Shown here in pieces: positions 25,307-33,640 of a stretch of DNA of 64,000 nt. The position numbers and the translations under genes were made by a program. Numbering within the stretch: position 1 is the stretch's first letter; each line of letters begins with the position of its first letter. The DNA is taken from assembly GCF_049739465.1 (NCBI RefSeq), contig NZ_JBMHHY010000021.1, forward strand, positions 1 through 64,000, written 5' to 3'. The notes under the pieces were generated by a model that did no database searches, was not told the DNA's origin, and worked only from the letters and a program-made list of their open reading frames with translations. Source of the stretch: Embleya sp049739465. Its GTDB lineage: Bacteria; Actinomycetota; Actinomycetes; Streptomycetales; Streptomycetaceae.

Positions 25307-27195
25307 GACACCGCTCCCAACAGTTGTGGACGCCGGCGCCCGGGTATCGCCGCGATCAACTCGCGCGTGTACGGGTGCGTGGGCGCCGCCAGCACCTGTT
25401 CGCACGTACCCTTCTCGACCAGACGCCCGGCCCGCAGCACGCCCACCCGGTCGGCGATCCGGCGCACCACGGCCAGATCGTGCGAGATGAAGAGGTAGCT
25501 GATGCCCAACTCCTCCTGAAGCCGGGAGAGCAGATCCAGGATCTGCGCCTGGACCGACACATCCAGTGCGGACACCGGTTCGTCGCACACCACCAGATCC
25601 GGCTCCAGGGCCAACGCGCGGGCGATCGCCACCCGTTGCCGCTGCCCACCGGACAACTCGGCGGGTTTGCGCCGCAGTACGTCCCCCGGCAGAGCGACCT
25701 GCTCGATCAACGCCGCCGCCCGGGCCCGCTGTTCGGCCCGGCTGCCGACCCGATACGCGCGCAGCGGCTCCTCGACGATCTCGGACACCGTGAAGCGCGG
25801 ATCCAGCGAGGCGTACGGGTTCTGGTACACCAACTGCATCCGCCGCCGCAGTGCGCGCAACTCGGCCCGCCCGGGGCGCGTGGTGTCCCGGCCCTCGATC
25901 AGGATCCGCCCGGCGGTAGGCGTCTCCAGGCCCAGGATCATCCGCGCCGTGGTCGACTTGCCCGACCCCGACTCGCCGACCAGCGCGAATGTCTCGCCCC
26001 GGCGGACGGTGAACGACACGTCGTCCACCGCTCGCACGCTGCGCGGCCCCTCCTTGCTCCGGGGCAGCGCGAACTCCTTGACCAGGCCGGTCACGGTGAG
26101 CAACGGCTCGGTACGCGGCACCGGTTCGCGCGCCGGCCGGGTCCGGGCCCGGCGGGCGGTCGGGCCCGCGGCCAGGCTCGGCGCGGCGGCGATCAACTGC
26201 CGGGTGTACGGGTGTTCGGGGTCGGTCAGGATCCGCTCGGCGGGCCCCTGCTCGACCACCTCGCCGCGCGACATCACCACGACCCGCTGGGCCCGGTCGG
26301 CGGCCACCCCCAGGTCGTGGGTGATCAGCAACATCGCGGTGCCGTGCGCGTGGGTGAGTTCCTCGATGTGGTCGAGGATCTGCCGCTGTACGGTCACGTC
26401 CAGCGCGCTGGTCGGCTCGTCGGCGATCACCAGCGCGGGCCGGCAGGCGAGGGCGATGGCGATCAGTACACGCTGGCGCATCCCGCCGGACAACTCGTGC
26501 GGGAACTGCCGTGCCCGGGTCGCTGGTTCGGGCAGACCCGCCTCGCCGAGCGCGGCCACGGCGCGTTCGGCGGCCTCCTTGCCGCTCGCGAGCCCGTGCA
26601 CGATCAGCGCCTCGGCGACCTGATCGCCGACCCGGCGTACCGGGTTGAGCGAGACCAGCGGGTCCTGCGGGATCAGCCCGATCGATCGGCCGCGCACCTC
26701 GCGCAGTTCGCGCTCGCGCAGGGTCAACAGATCGCGGCCCCGGAAGAGCACCCGACCCGCGCCGACCCGACCGCCGGCGGGCAACAGCCCGACGATCGCA
26801 TGCGCGGTGGTGCTCTTGCCCGACCCCGACTCGCCCACCACGGCGACCACTTCACCCGCCCGCACACTCAGATCGGCGGCGGTCACCGCGTGCACCGGAC
26901 CATTCGAGGTCCGATACGACACCCGCAGTCCCTGAATCTCCAACAACGGCCCGTCCGCCGGCCCCGACGCCGCACCCGCACCCACGACGGCATCCGGCCC
27001 GGCCTCTGCGGCTGCCCCGGGCCCCACATACGCCTCGGACACCCCGGACCCCACGTACGCCTCGGACCCCACGTACACCTCGGATCCCGAGGTTGCCGAG
27101 ACCGCCGCGGCCACCGAAGCCATCGCCGTCACCGCCACCGCCACCGGCGGGTGCGCAGGCCCCTTCGTGCGTCGATTCCGCGTACCGCCGCTCAT
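25303..27195 (-). CDS. fused dual ABC ATPase of peptide/nickel-type importer (DppDF-like)
   Basis: The product is 630 residues and contains two complete ATPase domains. Domain one has Walker A GESGSGKST (about 127), LSGGMRQRV and ADEPTSALD; domain two has GESGSGKST, LSGGQRQRV and CDEPVSALD. Each ends in the HPYTR-type oligopeptide C-terminal extension. The first 85 residues are unusual: a low-complexity stretch of repeated EAYVGSG/EVYVGSE units with no family counterpart, so translation may start later. The ATG overlaps the upstream permease stop (ATGA). The protein energises the importer encoded by the next three genes. Confidence 0.9.
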   Translation of the reverse strand: MSGGTRNRRTKGPAHPPVAVAVTAMASVAAAVSATSGSEVYVGSEAYVGSGVSEAYVGPGAAAEAGPDAVVGAGAASGPADGPLLEIQGLRVSYRTSNGPVHAVTAADLSVRAGEVVAVVGESGSGKSTTAHAIVGLLPAGGRVGAGRVLFRGRDLLTLRERELREVRGRSIGLIPQDPLVSLNPVRRVGDQVAEALIVHGLASGKEAAERAVAALGEAGLPEPATRARQFPHELSGGMRQRVLIAIALACRPALVIADEPTSALDVTVQRQILDHIEELTHAHGTAMLLITHDLGVAADRAQRVVVMSRGEVVEQGPAERILTDPEHPYTRQLIAAAPSLAAGPTARRARTRPAREPVPRTEPLLTVTGLVKEFALPRSKEGPRSVRAVDDVSFTVRRGETFALVGESGSGKSTTARMILGLETPTAGRILIEGRDTTRPGRAELRALRRRMQLVYQNPYASLDPRFTVSEIVEEPLRAYRVGSRAEQRARAAALIEQVALPGDVLRRKPAELSGGQRQRVAIARALALEPDLVVCDEPVSALDVSVQAQILDLLSRLQEELGISYLFISHDLAVVRRIADRVGVLRAGRLVEKGTCEQVLAAPTHPYTRELIAAIPGRRRPQLLGAVS

Positions 27196-28058
27196 CGATC
27201 CTGCCTCCGTTCTCCGTCCAGGGCCCGGGAGATGCGGTTCGCGGACAACACCGTCGCCGCGATCACCAGGCCGGGAAATGTGGTCAGCCACCACGCGGTG
27301 GCCACGAAGTTGCGTCCGTCGGAGACCAGTACGCCCCACTCCGGCGTCGGCGGCGCCGCCCCGTAGCCGAGGAAGCTCAGCGCGGACACGGCCAGGATCG
27401 CGATGCCGAACTCCAGCGCGGCCATCACCAACACCGGCCCGGACGCGTTCGGCAGCACATGCCGCACCAGGATCGGCCCCGAGCGCACCCCGCTCGCCCG
27501 AGCCGCCTCCACGTACACCGACGAGCGCACCCGCAACACCTCGGCGCGCATCACCCGGGCGAAGCTCGCCACACTGGCCACCCCCACCGCGATCGCCACC
27601 TTCGTGGTCCCGAAGCCCAACGCGCTGACCAGCGCCAACGAGAGCAACAAGCGAGGGATGGCCTGCAACACGTCGATCACGCGCATCAGCACGTCGTCCA
27701 GCCACCCACCGAAGAACCCGGCCGACAACCCGAGCGCGGAGCCGACCACCAGCGCCACCGCCACCGCGACGACCGTCGCCCGCAACGAGAGCGAACTGCC
27801 GTGCACCACTCGGGTGAACAGATCGCGGCCGAGCTGGTCCGTGCCGAACAGGTGGGCCGCGCTGGGCCCTTGCAGCTTGTCCCGAGGTGTGCCGACGAGC
27901 GGATCGCCGGCCGCGAACAGGTTCGGGAACAGCGCCGCGAGCAACACCAGTGCGAACACCACCAGGGACAGCGCCAGTCCGGGCCGGCGCAGCACGAACC
28001 GCGCGTGTCCGCGCGCGGCGGGCAACACCTGCGCGGTGAAGGCGATCGCCATCGTCAC
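27192..28058 (-). CDS. ABC permease, DppC-like
   Basis: The product is about 288 residues with six hydrophobic segments. HLFGTDQLGRDLFTRVVHGS is the characteristic DppC/OppC N-terminal stretch, and the EAA loop (EAARASGVRSGPILVRHVLP) is intact. The GTG at 28058 overlaps the stop of the DppB-like gene (GTGA); an ATG two codons later is also possible. It is a membrane subunit of the importer. Confidence 0.9.
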   Translation of the reverse strand: MTMAIAFTAQVLPAARGHARFVLRRPGLALSLVVFALVLLAALFPNLFAAGDPLVGTPRDKLQGPSAAHLFGTDQLGRDLFTRVVHGSSLSLRATVVAVAVALVVGSALGLSAGFFGGWLDDVLMRVIDVLQAIPRLLLSLALVSALGFGTTKVAIAVGVASVASFARVMRAEVLRVRSSVYVEAARASGVRSGPILVRHVLPNASGPVLVMAALEFGIAILAVSALSFLGYGAAPPTPEWGVLVSDGRNFVATAWWLTTFPGLVIAATVLSANRISRALDGERRQDR

Positions 28059-28987
28059 ACCGTCCTTCCCACCCGCGGATCCAGCAGCGGATACAGCAGA
28101 TCGGTGACCAGGGCGACCACGACGAAGACCACCGCCGCGAGCAACACCACGCCCTGCACCATCGCCACGTCCTGGTTGTCCACGGCCGCGGCGGTCAACC
28201 GACCGACGCCGGCCCGGGAGAACACCGTCTCCACCACCGTCGCCTCGACCAGCAGGTTCCCGGACACCACCGCGGCCAGCGTCAGCGCGGGCAGCGAGGC
28301 GTTGCGCAGCGCGTGCCGCAGATGGATCCGCACCCGGCCGACGCCCTTGGCCCGCGCGGTCTCCACGTAGGGCTCGGCCAGCGCGGTGGTCATGCTCTTG
28401 GCCAGCACCTGCGCGATCAGCGCCCCGGCGGGCAGCGCGAGGGTGATCGCGGGCAACACCAGGCTCTCGAAGCCGTCGTTGCCCATCGCGGGCAACAACC
28501 GCCACTGGAAGGACACCACCTGGACCAGCAGCAGCCCCACCCAGAAGCCCGGCATGGATATCCCGAGCGCGGGCAACGAAAGCAACACCTGACGCAGCGC
28601 CCGCAACCGGGTGAAGGTGGCCGCGAGCGCCACCGCCGTGCCGCCGAGGACGGCCGCCAACATCGCGCATCCGGTCAGCGCGAGCGTCTGCGGCAGGGCG
28701 TCCGCGATGGTGCGGGCCACCGGCGCCCCGGTCTGCGCGGACCGACCCAGGTCGCCGGTGAGCACATCGCCCAGGGCGTGCGCGTACTGCACGTAGACCG
28801 GGTCGTCCAGCCCGTTCGCCGCGCGTACCGCGTCGATCTGCTGCGGCGTCGCGGTGCCCTCCAGGCCGCCCAGCCGGATCGAGAGCGCATCGCCCGGCAG
28901 CAGGTGGAGCACCACGAACGAGACGGTGAACGCCGCCCACAACACCACCACCGCCTGCAACAACCGGCGGATCAGATAGCCGCGCAT
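28055..28987 (-). CDS. ABC permease, DppB-like
   Basis: The product is 310 residues. The N-terminus YLIRRLLQAVVVLWAAFTVSF is diagnostic of DppB/OppB-type permeases, and the EAA loop reads ETARAKGVGRVRIHLRHAL. The ATG overlaps the stop of the binding-protein gene by one base (TGATG), and its own stop overlaps the next permease, so the operon is tightly coupled. It forms the translocation pore with the DppC-like subunit. Confidence 0.9.
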   Translation of the reverse strand: MRGYLIRRLLQAVVVLWAAFTVSFVVLHLLPGDALSIRLGGLEGTATPQQIDAVRAANGLDDPVYVQYAHALGDVLTGDLGRSAQTGAPVARTIADALPQTLALTGCAMLAAVLGGTAVALAATFTRLRALRQVLLSLPALGISMPGFWVGLLLVQVVSFQWRLLPAMGNDGFESLVLPAITLALPAGALIAQVLAKSMTTALAEPYVETARAKGVGRVRIHLRHALRNASLPALTLAAVVSGNLLVEATVVETVFSRAGVGRLTAAAVDNQDVAMVQGVVLLAAVVFVVVALVTDLLYPLLDPRVGRTV

Positions 28988-30636
28988 CAGTTGCCCACCC
29001 ACGTGTCGTGGAACTGCAACCGCGAGGACGCCTCGAAGGTCAGCCCGTGCACCTTGGGCCCGAGCCCGTGCACCTGGGACAGCTCGAACAGCGGGATCAC
29101 ATAGGCACGTTCGGTGACGATCCGCTGCGCCTCGGCGACCTTCGCGGGCCGCTGCGTCGGATCCAGGTTCTGCGCCTGGTCGTCGAGTACGGTGTCCAAC
29201 TCCGTGGCCGGCAGCCTGAGTCGGTTGACCGTCTTGGTGCTGAACAGCGTACGCAGGATGTCCGGGTCGGCGCGGGTGACGTTGTAGTAGGCGAAGTCGT
29301 AGTCGGCCGCGTTCTGTACCTGGTTCTGCTCACCGGCGGCGAGCTTGCGCAGCCGCAGCTCCACGCCGACCTTGCGCAACTGCTGCTGGACCAGTTCGAG
29401 GACGGACTGGCTGGCGTTGAACGCGGGTACGAAGATCACGTCCACGCTCAGCCGGCGGCCGTCCTTGACCCGTACGCCGTCCGAACCGACCCGCCAACCC
29501 GCCTCCTCCAGCAGCCGCTTGGCGCCCTCGGGATCGTGGCCCAACTGCGCGGACAGGTCGACGTAGCCGGGGGTGACCGAGGCCAGCGGCGAAGTAGCGG
29601 CCCGATACTTGGGGGTGAGCACGGTCTGCGCCAACTCCGGTCGGTTCACCGCCTTTTGGATCGCCCGCCGAACCGGCTCCTCGTTCAGGATCGGCCGCGA
29701 CACGTTGGCCTGGAGGTTGAACACGACGCCCGGATTGGGCCGGGTCAGCACGGTGTAGCCGGTGGCGAACCGGGCCTCGTCCTGCGGCTGTACGTCGCTG
29801 ATCGCGTCCACCTGGCCGGACTCCAGGCTGCCCGCCCGCACCCCGGACTCGGGCACGATCTTGAACACCAACCGGTCCAGGTAGGCCTCGCCCGGGTGGG
29901 CGAACAACGACGAACCCCAGCCGTAGCCCGCCCGCTTGGCCAACTCCACGCTCTGGTTCGCCTTGTAGGCGCGCAGCGTGAACGGCCCCGAGCCGACCAG
30001 GTCGCCCTGGCAGCGCTGCTCGGCGGTCTTGGCCAGTGTCGCGGGGGAGAGCAGGCCGAGCGACATGGTCGAGGTGGCCTGGAGGAACTGGGCACTGGGC
30101 GCCGCGAATTCCACCCGCACGGTGGTGGGGTCGAGGACCGTGGTGCCCCGGTACCCGGTCAGGTAGCTGCTCGCGATGGTGGCCTTGGCGCCGAGCGCGA
30201 CCACGCCGTCCAGGTTGGCCTTGACCGCCGCGCCGTCGACCGGCGTGCCGTCGGAGAAGGTCGCGCCCGGGCGCAGGTGGAAGGTGAAGTGGGTGGCCTG
30301 CGGGTCCACCTCCCAGGAGGTGGCCAGCCACGGCTTGATCTCGCCGGTACGCCCGTCCTGGTCGGTCAGCGAATCGACCAGCTGGCGGCCCACGTTCAGG
30401 CTCGCGTTCAGCCCGTACTGCTGCGGGTCCAGGCAGGTCGGGTCGGTGGCCAGGGCGAAGGTGAGCGTGCCGCCGGCCTTCGGCGGGCCCGCCTCGGCGG
30501 AGTTCGCGGCCGGGTCGCCGCCGGCGCCGTTGCAGGCGCCGGCCAGGAGCGCGAGAGCGAGCGCGGCGGAGCCGGTGCCGATGGTGCGGCGCACTCTTCG
30601 GGAATGGGCGAGGACGGCGAATATCGGAACGCGCAT
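28987..30636 (-). CDS. ABC substrate-binding lipoprotein (SBP family 5)
   Basis: The product is 549 residues with GGAGAT eight bases before the ATG. A lipoprotein signal ends at LLAGAC, with C35 the lipidated residue. The mature part has the family-5 layout (GGTLTFALATDPTCLDPQQY, FHLRPGATFSDGTPVDGAAV, VPESGVRAGSLESGQVDAI). It delivers the solute to the DppBC-like pore. In this context, with a Cys leader peptide upstream and an LLM remnant at the operon end, the ligand may be a sulfur-containing peptide or thioether, as with glutathione importers of the same fold; that is inference. Confidence 0.9.
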   Translation of the reverse strand: MRVPIFAVLAHSRRVRRTIGTGSAALALALLAGACNGAGGDPAANSAEAGPPKAGGTLTFALATDPTCLDPQQYGLNASLNVGRQLVDSLTDQDGRTGEIKPWLATSWEVDPQATHFTFHLRPGATFSDGTPVDGAAVKANLDGVVALGAKATIASSYLTGYRGTTVLDPTTVRVEFAAPSAQFLQATSTMSLGLLSPATLAKTAEQRCQGDLVGSGPFTLRAYKANQSVELAKRAGYGWGSSLFAHPGEAYLDRLVFKIVPESGVRAGSLESGQVDAISDVQPQDEARFATGYTVLTRPNPGVVFNLQANVSRPILNEEPVRRAIQKAVNRPELAQTVLTPKYRAATSPLASVTPGYVDLSAQLGHDPEGAKRLLEEAGWRVGSDGVRVKDGRRLSVDVIFVPAFNASQSVLELVQQQLRKVGVELRLRKLAAGEQNQVQNAADYDFAYYNVTRADPDILRTLFSTKTVNRLRLPATELDTVLDDQAQNLDPTQRPAKVAEAQRIVTERAYVIPLFELSQVHGLGPKVHGLTFEASSRLQFHDTWVGN

Positions 30637-30868
30637 GTCGATCTCCGGGCATGGCGAATTCACGCGGCGGCGCGCGTGATTTCGGGCAGGGGATATTCAT
30701 CGATTCACGCGCGCGGGCGGCGGCGCGGGCGATCCCGTGGGAAATCGCGCCGGCGCGGCACGCGACGAATCGAGAGGAGGGGTCGTGAAACGGCGGGCGG
30801 CGGTCCGACCGGTGCGCAGCGCGCTCGATCGGGACCGGCCGGCGGCGGAACAGCCCGGTCCGCGGCGG

Positions 30869-30952
30869 TCAGCGGGTGCGACAGGCGGAACTGTGCACGC
30901 GGCCGAAATCGACATGGCGGCGCGTACACAAGGGAGTTCGCGGACGGCGCAC
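30869..30952 (-). CDS. putative Cys leader peptide of the ABC importer operon
   Basis: This is a 27-codon ORF from a GTG, ending LCTRRHVDFGRVHSSACRTR. The R-R-H-V-D-F-G-R-V core and the Cys before the stop fit the same leader-peptide group seen at three other places in this island. It ends 232 bases before the binding-protein ATG. No strong ribosome-binding site is visible. The remaining parts of 30637-31217 hold no other gene that I can support. Confidence 0.6.
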   Translation of the reverse strand: MRRPRTPLCTRRHVDFGRVHSSACRTR

Positions 30953-31217
30953 GGCCGCGCCGCAGGGCGCGACGGCCTCGACACGCCGGGAGGAGACCCC
31001 GGGCGTGGAGGCGGTGACCGGCACCACGAGCGTCATGACGTCCTTCGACAACAATGGATCGATATCTGCGACGTCGAGAGCCTATCGAGTCGGTCGCGGA
31101 GACAACAAGTGGCTATTCCGCTTTTCGGTCGAGTCGGCCGGAAAGCGCCGCCCGGACCGCCGGCCGGAAATCCCGCGCGGCCCGCGGTATTTCCGGCCGA
31201 TGGCGCGGGGGAGGGGT

Positions 31218-32198
31218 CTACGGTACGTCCGAGGAATGTCCGGGAAACACGTGCGCCGAGGGATCGACCACGGTCATCGCGTTGTTGACCGCGGTGGCCG
31301 CCTCGCCGAACCCGGTGGCGATCAGCTTGACCTTGCCGTCGTAGTCGACGATGTCGCCGGCCGCGAACACCCGGGCCAGATTGGTGCGCATCGCCTGGTC
31401 CACCACGATGTGCCGCTTGCGCTGCTCGAGGCCCCAGTGCGTCATCGGCCCCAGGTCGGCGACGAAGCCGAGCGCGGCCACCACCGCCTGGACCGGGAGG
31501 GTGCGCAGCGCGCCGTCGGCCTTGGCCACCACGTCGGCCGCACTGACCTGCCCGTTGCCGCGGAGCGCGGTGACCTCGGCGGAGGTGATCACCTCGGCGG
31601 TGGAGGCCAACACCCGTTGCACGGTGTGCTCGTGCGCGCGGAACTTGTCCCGGCGGTGCACCAGGGTGATCGACTTGGCGACCGGCTCCAGGCTGGTCGC
31701 CCAGTCGAACGCCGAGTCGCCGCCGCCCACGATCAGCACGTCGAGACCGGCCAGATCGGCCAGGCGCGGTACGAAGTAGCGCACCCCCTCGCCCACGTAC
31801 GCGTCCGCCGCGGGCAGCGCTCGAGGGCTGAACGTGCCGATCCCGCCGCTGATCAGCACCACCTTGGCGCGCACCACCAGGCCGCTCGCGCAGGTGATCG
31901 TCACGCCCTCGTCGTCCTGGGCCAACTCCTCGGCGCGGTGGCCGAGCAGGTAGTTCGGCGCGAACGGCGCGGCCTGTTCGACCAGGGCGTCCACCAGGTC
32001 CTGGCCCTTGATCGCCGGGAAGCCCGCGACGTCGTAGATCAGCTTCTCCGGGTACATCGCGGAGATCTGTCCACCGGGTTCGGGGAGCGAGTCCAAAAGC
32101 GCCGTGCGCAGGCCCCGAAAACCCGCGTAGTAGGCGGCGTACAGGCCCGTCGGGCCCGCACCGATGACGAGCAGGTCGGTGTCGACGGTGGAGGACAC
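31218..32198 (-). CDS. ferredoxin-NADP+ reductase, thioredoxin-reductase type
   Basis: The product is 326 residues with GGAAGGAGC before the GTG. FAD-binding GAGPTGLYAAYYAGFRGL, then PGGQISAMYPEKLIYDVAGF and the NADPH fold GGGDSAFDWATSL, are present. The CxxC redox pair of thioredoxin reductase is absent, as in the YumC/TrxR-like ferredoxin-NADP+ reductases. ATP-GG-like TGFGEAATAVNNAMTV lies at the C-terminus. It would move electrons between NADPH and ferredoxin, possibly for sulfite reduction or oxygenases, though it stands as a single gene. Confidence 0.88.
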   Translation of the reverse strand: MSSTVDTDLLVIGAGPTGLYAAYYAGFRGLRTALLDSLPEPGGQISAMYPEKLIYDVAGFPAIKGQDLVDALVEQAAPFAPNYLLGHRAEELAQDDEGVTITCASGLVVRAKVVLISGGIGTFSPRALPAADAYVGEGVRYFVPRLADLAGLDVLIVGGGDSAFDWATSLEPVAKSITLVHRRDKFRAHEHTVQRVLASTAEVITSAEVTALRGNGQVSAADVVAKADGALRTLPVQAVVAALGFVADLGPMTHWGLEQRKRHIVVDQAMRTNLARVFAAGDIVDYDGKVKLIATGFGEAATAVNNAMTVVDPSAHVFPGHSSDVP

Positions 32199-32400
32199 GC
32201 GCGCTCCTTCCCGAGCCGGATGCCCGGACCCTAACCCAACGCGCCGCGGCCTTTTCCGACTTCGTGCCCCGCGTCACACGAATGGCAGCAGCACGACGGT
32301 GCCACGAGCTCGCCCAACCGCGGTCAAATGTCCGTACGCAACCGTATGGGAAGGATGAAACTTGTTCTCATCCGGCTCGCCGATGGTTAGGGTCCGGTTC
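32199..32400. promoter_or_regulatory. divergent intergenic region with a -10-like box
   Basis: This lies between the divergent reductase gene and the small ORF at 32401. TAGGGT at 32388-32393 is followed by seven bases and ATG, the spacing of a leaderless actinobacterial start. No other structure is evident. Confidence 0.35.
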
Positions 32401-32682
32401 ATGGAGTTCTCCCGCGCCCCGGCCCGCTCGGCGCCCGCCGTGCCGATCGCGGTCGCCGAGGACCCCGGCCACGCCCGGGGCCGGCACCCGACCGTACGCC
32501 CCGCCCGGGCCCGAGCGCGGCGCGCGCGGACCGCTCGACTCACCCTCGCCGCCGACCCCGCACCCGGGTGCGGCACACTGGCGGCGCGCGCGAACCGGCG
32601 CGGCACCGAGCTCGCCCGCCGGCTCGGTCCCGACCCGGTGTGCGTGCCCGCCGTGCCCGCCGCGGCCGGCGTACCGATCTGA
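32401..32682 (+). CDS. small Ala/Arg-rich hypothetical protein
   Basis: The product is 93 residues, strongly Ala/Arg/Pro-rich, with no signal peptide or recognisable motif. In favour of a real gene: an ATG exactly seven bases after TAGGGT, the leaderless arrangement seen at several genes in this window, and an open frame with codon bias. Against it: the composition is what random high-G+C DNA gives. I cannot assign a function. Confidence 0.35.
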   Translation: MEFSRAPARSAPAVPIAVAEDPGHARGRHPTVRPARARARRARTARLTLAADPAPGCGTLAARANRRGTELARRLGPDPVCVPAVPAAAGVPI

Positions 32683-32763
32683 TCCACACCCCACCGACCC
32701 GTACCGACCCGCCCCGATCCGCTTCGACCCCGTTCGAATCCCGCACGACCGCGAGGACGCACC

Positions 32764-33384
32764 ATGACCCTGTTCCCCGGCAGGGACACCGACGTCACCA
32801 CCGCCGTCGCCGCTCTGCTGGCGAAGTGCCGACTGTCGATACCCCGCAACTGGATACTCACGGCGCTCGACTACGCGTGGCACGACGAGCGCCCGGTGGT
32901 GGTGTTGCGCCACCAGCCCGCGACCCACCCGCGTCCCGGCGGCCCGCACGCCAGCGTGGTGGTCGATCGCGCCGACGGCACGCTGCTCGGCTGGACCCGA
33001 CTGGATGGGCCGCGCCCGGGCCCGCTGCCCGGCACCGAGGAGGCGCACGCCGCCGCGGAGGCGTTCTGGCACCACGTGGATCCGCTGCACGCCGAGGGGC
33101 TGACCGTGCAGTGGGTCGCGCAGCACGACGAGACCATCGGCACCGCCGCCGGCCGGGCCGCGTCGGTGAGCGGCATGCGCGTCAACGCGCGTCACATCAA
33201 CGGGCTCTACACGTGGGCGGTGCTGGCGGGGGACCTGTCCGTGCTGACCTACGAACGCGACGTGCAGTGGGACGAGCGGGCCGCCCGGCGGCGTACCCAG
33301 ATGTGGCTGCACGATCGCTGGCGGGCCGCCGTGGACGGCACCGCGCCCGCGCCCGGCGCGCCGTACGCGCCCGCCCGGCGCTGA
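32764..33384 (+). CDS. conserved hypothetical protein
   Basis: The product is 206 residues with GAGGACG before the ATG. It is soluble, with several Trp and His residues (FWHHVDPLHAEGLTVQWVAQ; QMWLHDRWRAAV), and no signal peptide or known catalytic motif. I do not recognise the family. It is monocistronic: a hairpin terminator follows 56 bases after its stop, before the chitinase promoter. Confidence 0.75.
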   Translation: MTLFPGRDTDVTTAVAALLAKCRLSIPRNWILTALDYAWHDERPVVVLRHQPATHPRPGGPHASVVVDRADGTLLGWTRLDGPRPGPLPGTEEAHAAAEAFWHHVDPLHAEGLTVQWVAQHDETIGTAAGRAASVSGMRVNARHINGLYTWAVLAGDLSVLTYERDVQWDERAARRRTQMWLHDRWRAAVDGTAPAPGAPYAPARR

Positions 33385-33439
33385 CCCGGATCCGGCTCAA
33401 GTCCGGGAAAACTTCGGCAAGTTCGGGAAATCCCCTGCT

Positions 33440-33465
33440 CACGCGGGTCCTTCGGGGCCCGCGTG
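33440..33465 (+). terminator. intrinsic terminator after the hypothetical gene
   Basis: CACGCGGG and CCCGCGTG pair around TCCTTCGGGG and are followed by CGGCTTTTCC, giving a short U-run. Confidence 0.7.
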
Positions 33466-33493
33466 CGGCTTTTCCGGCGCCGAGCGTGGCGGT

Positions 33494-33540
33494 TGGTCCA
33501 GACCATTTTGGTACAGACCATTGACCCCTGGTCCAGACCT
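33494..33540 (+). promoter_or_regulatory. three 12-bp direct repeats in the chitinase promoter
   Basis: TGGTCCAGACCA (33494), TGGTACAGACCA (33509) and TGGTCCAGACCT (33529) lie about 100 bases before the chitinase start. Streptomyces chitinase promoters are known for paired 12-bp direct repeats of this type, and the DasR site is a related TGGTCTAGACCA-like sequence. Control by chitin breakdown products is therefore likely. Three copies instead of two is a little unusual. Confidence 0.75.
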
Positions 33541-33640
33541 TTCCTACTCTCACTGGGACCCGCGGTGGGGTGCCGTCGAATCGTTTCCCCACCGGGAGGT
33601 GCCACGTCCCCGCATGTCTGGCCCCACTCGAGGAGCACCC

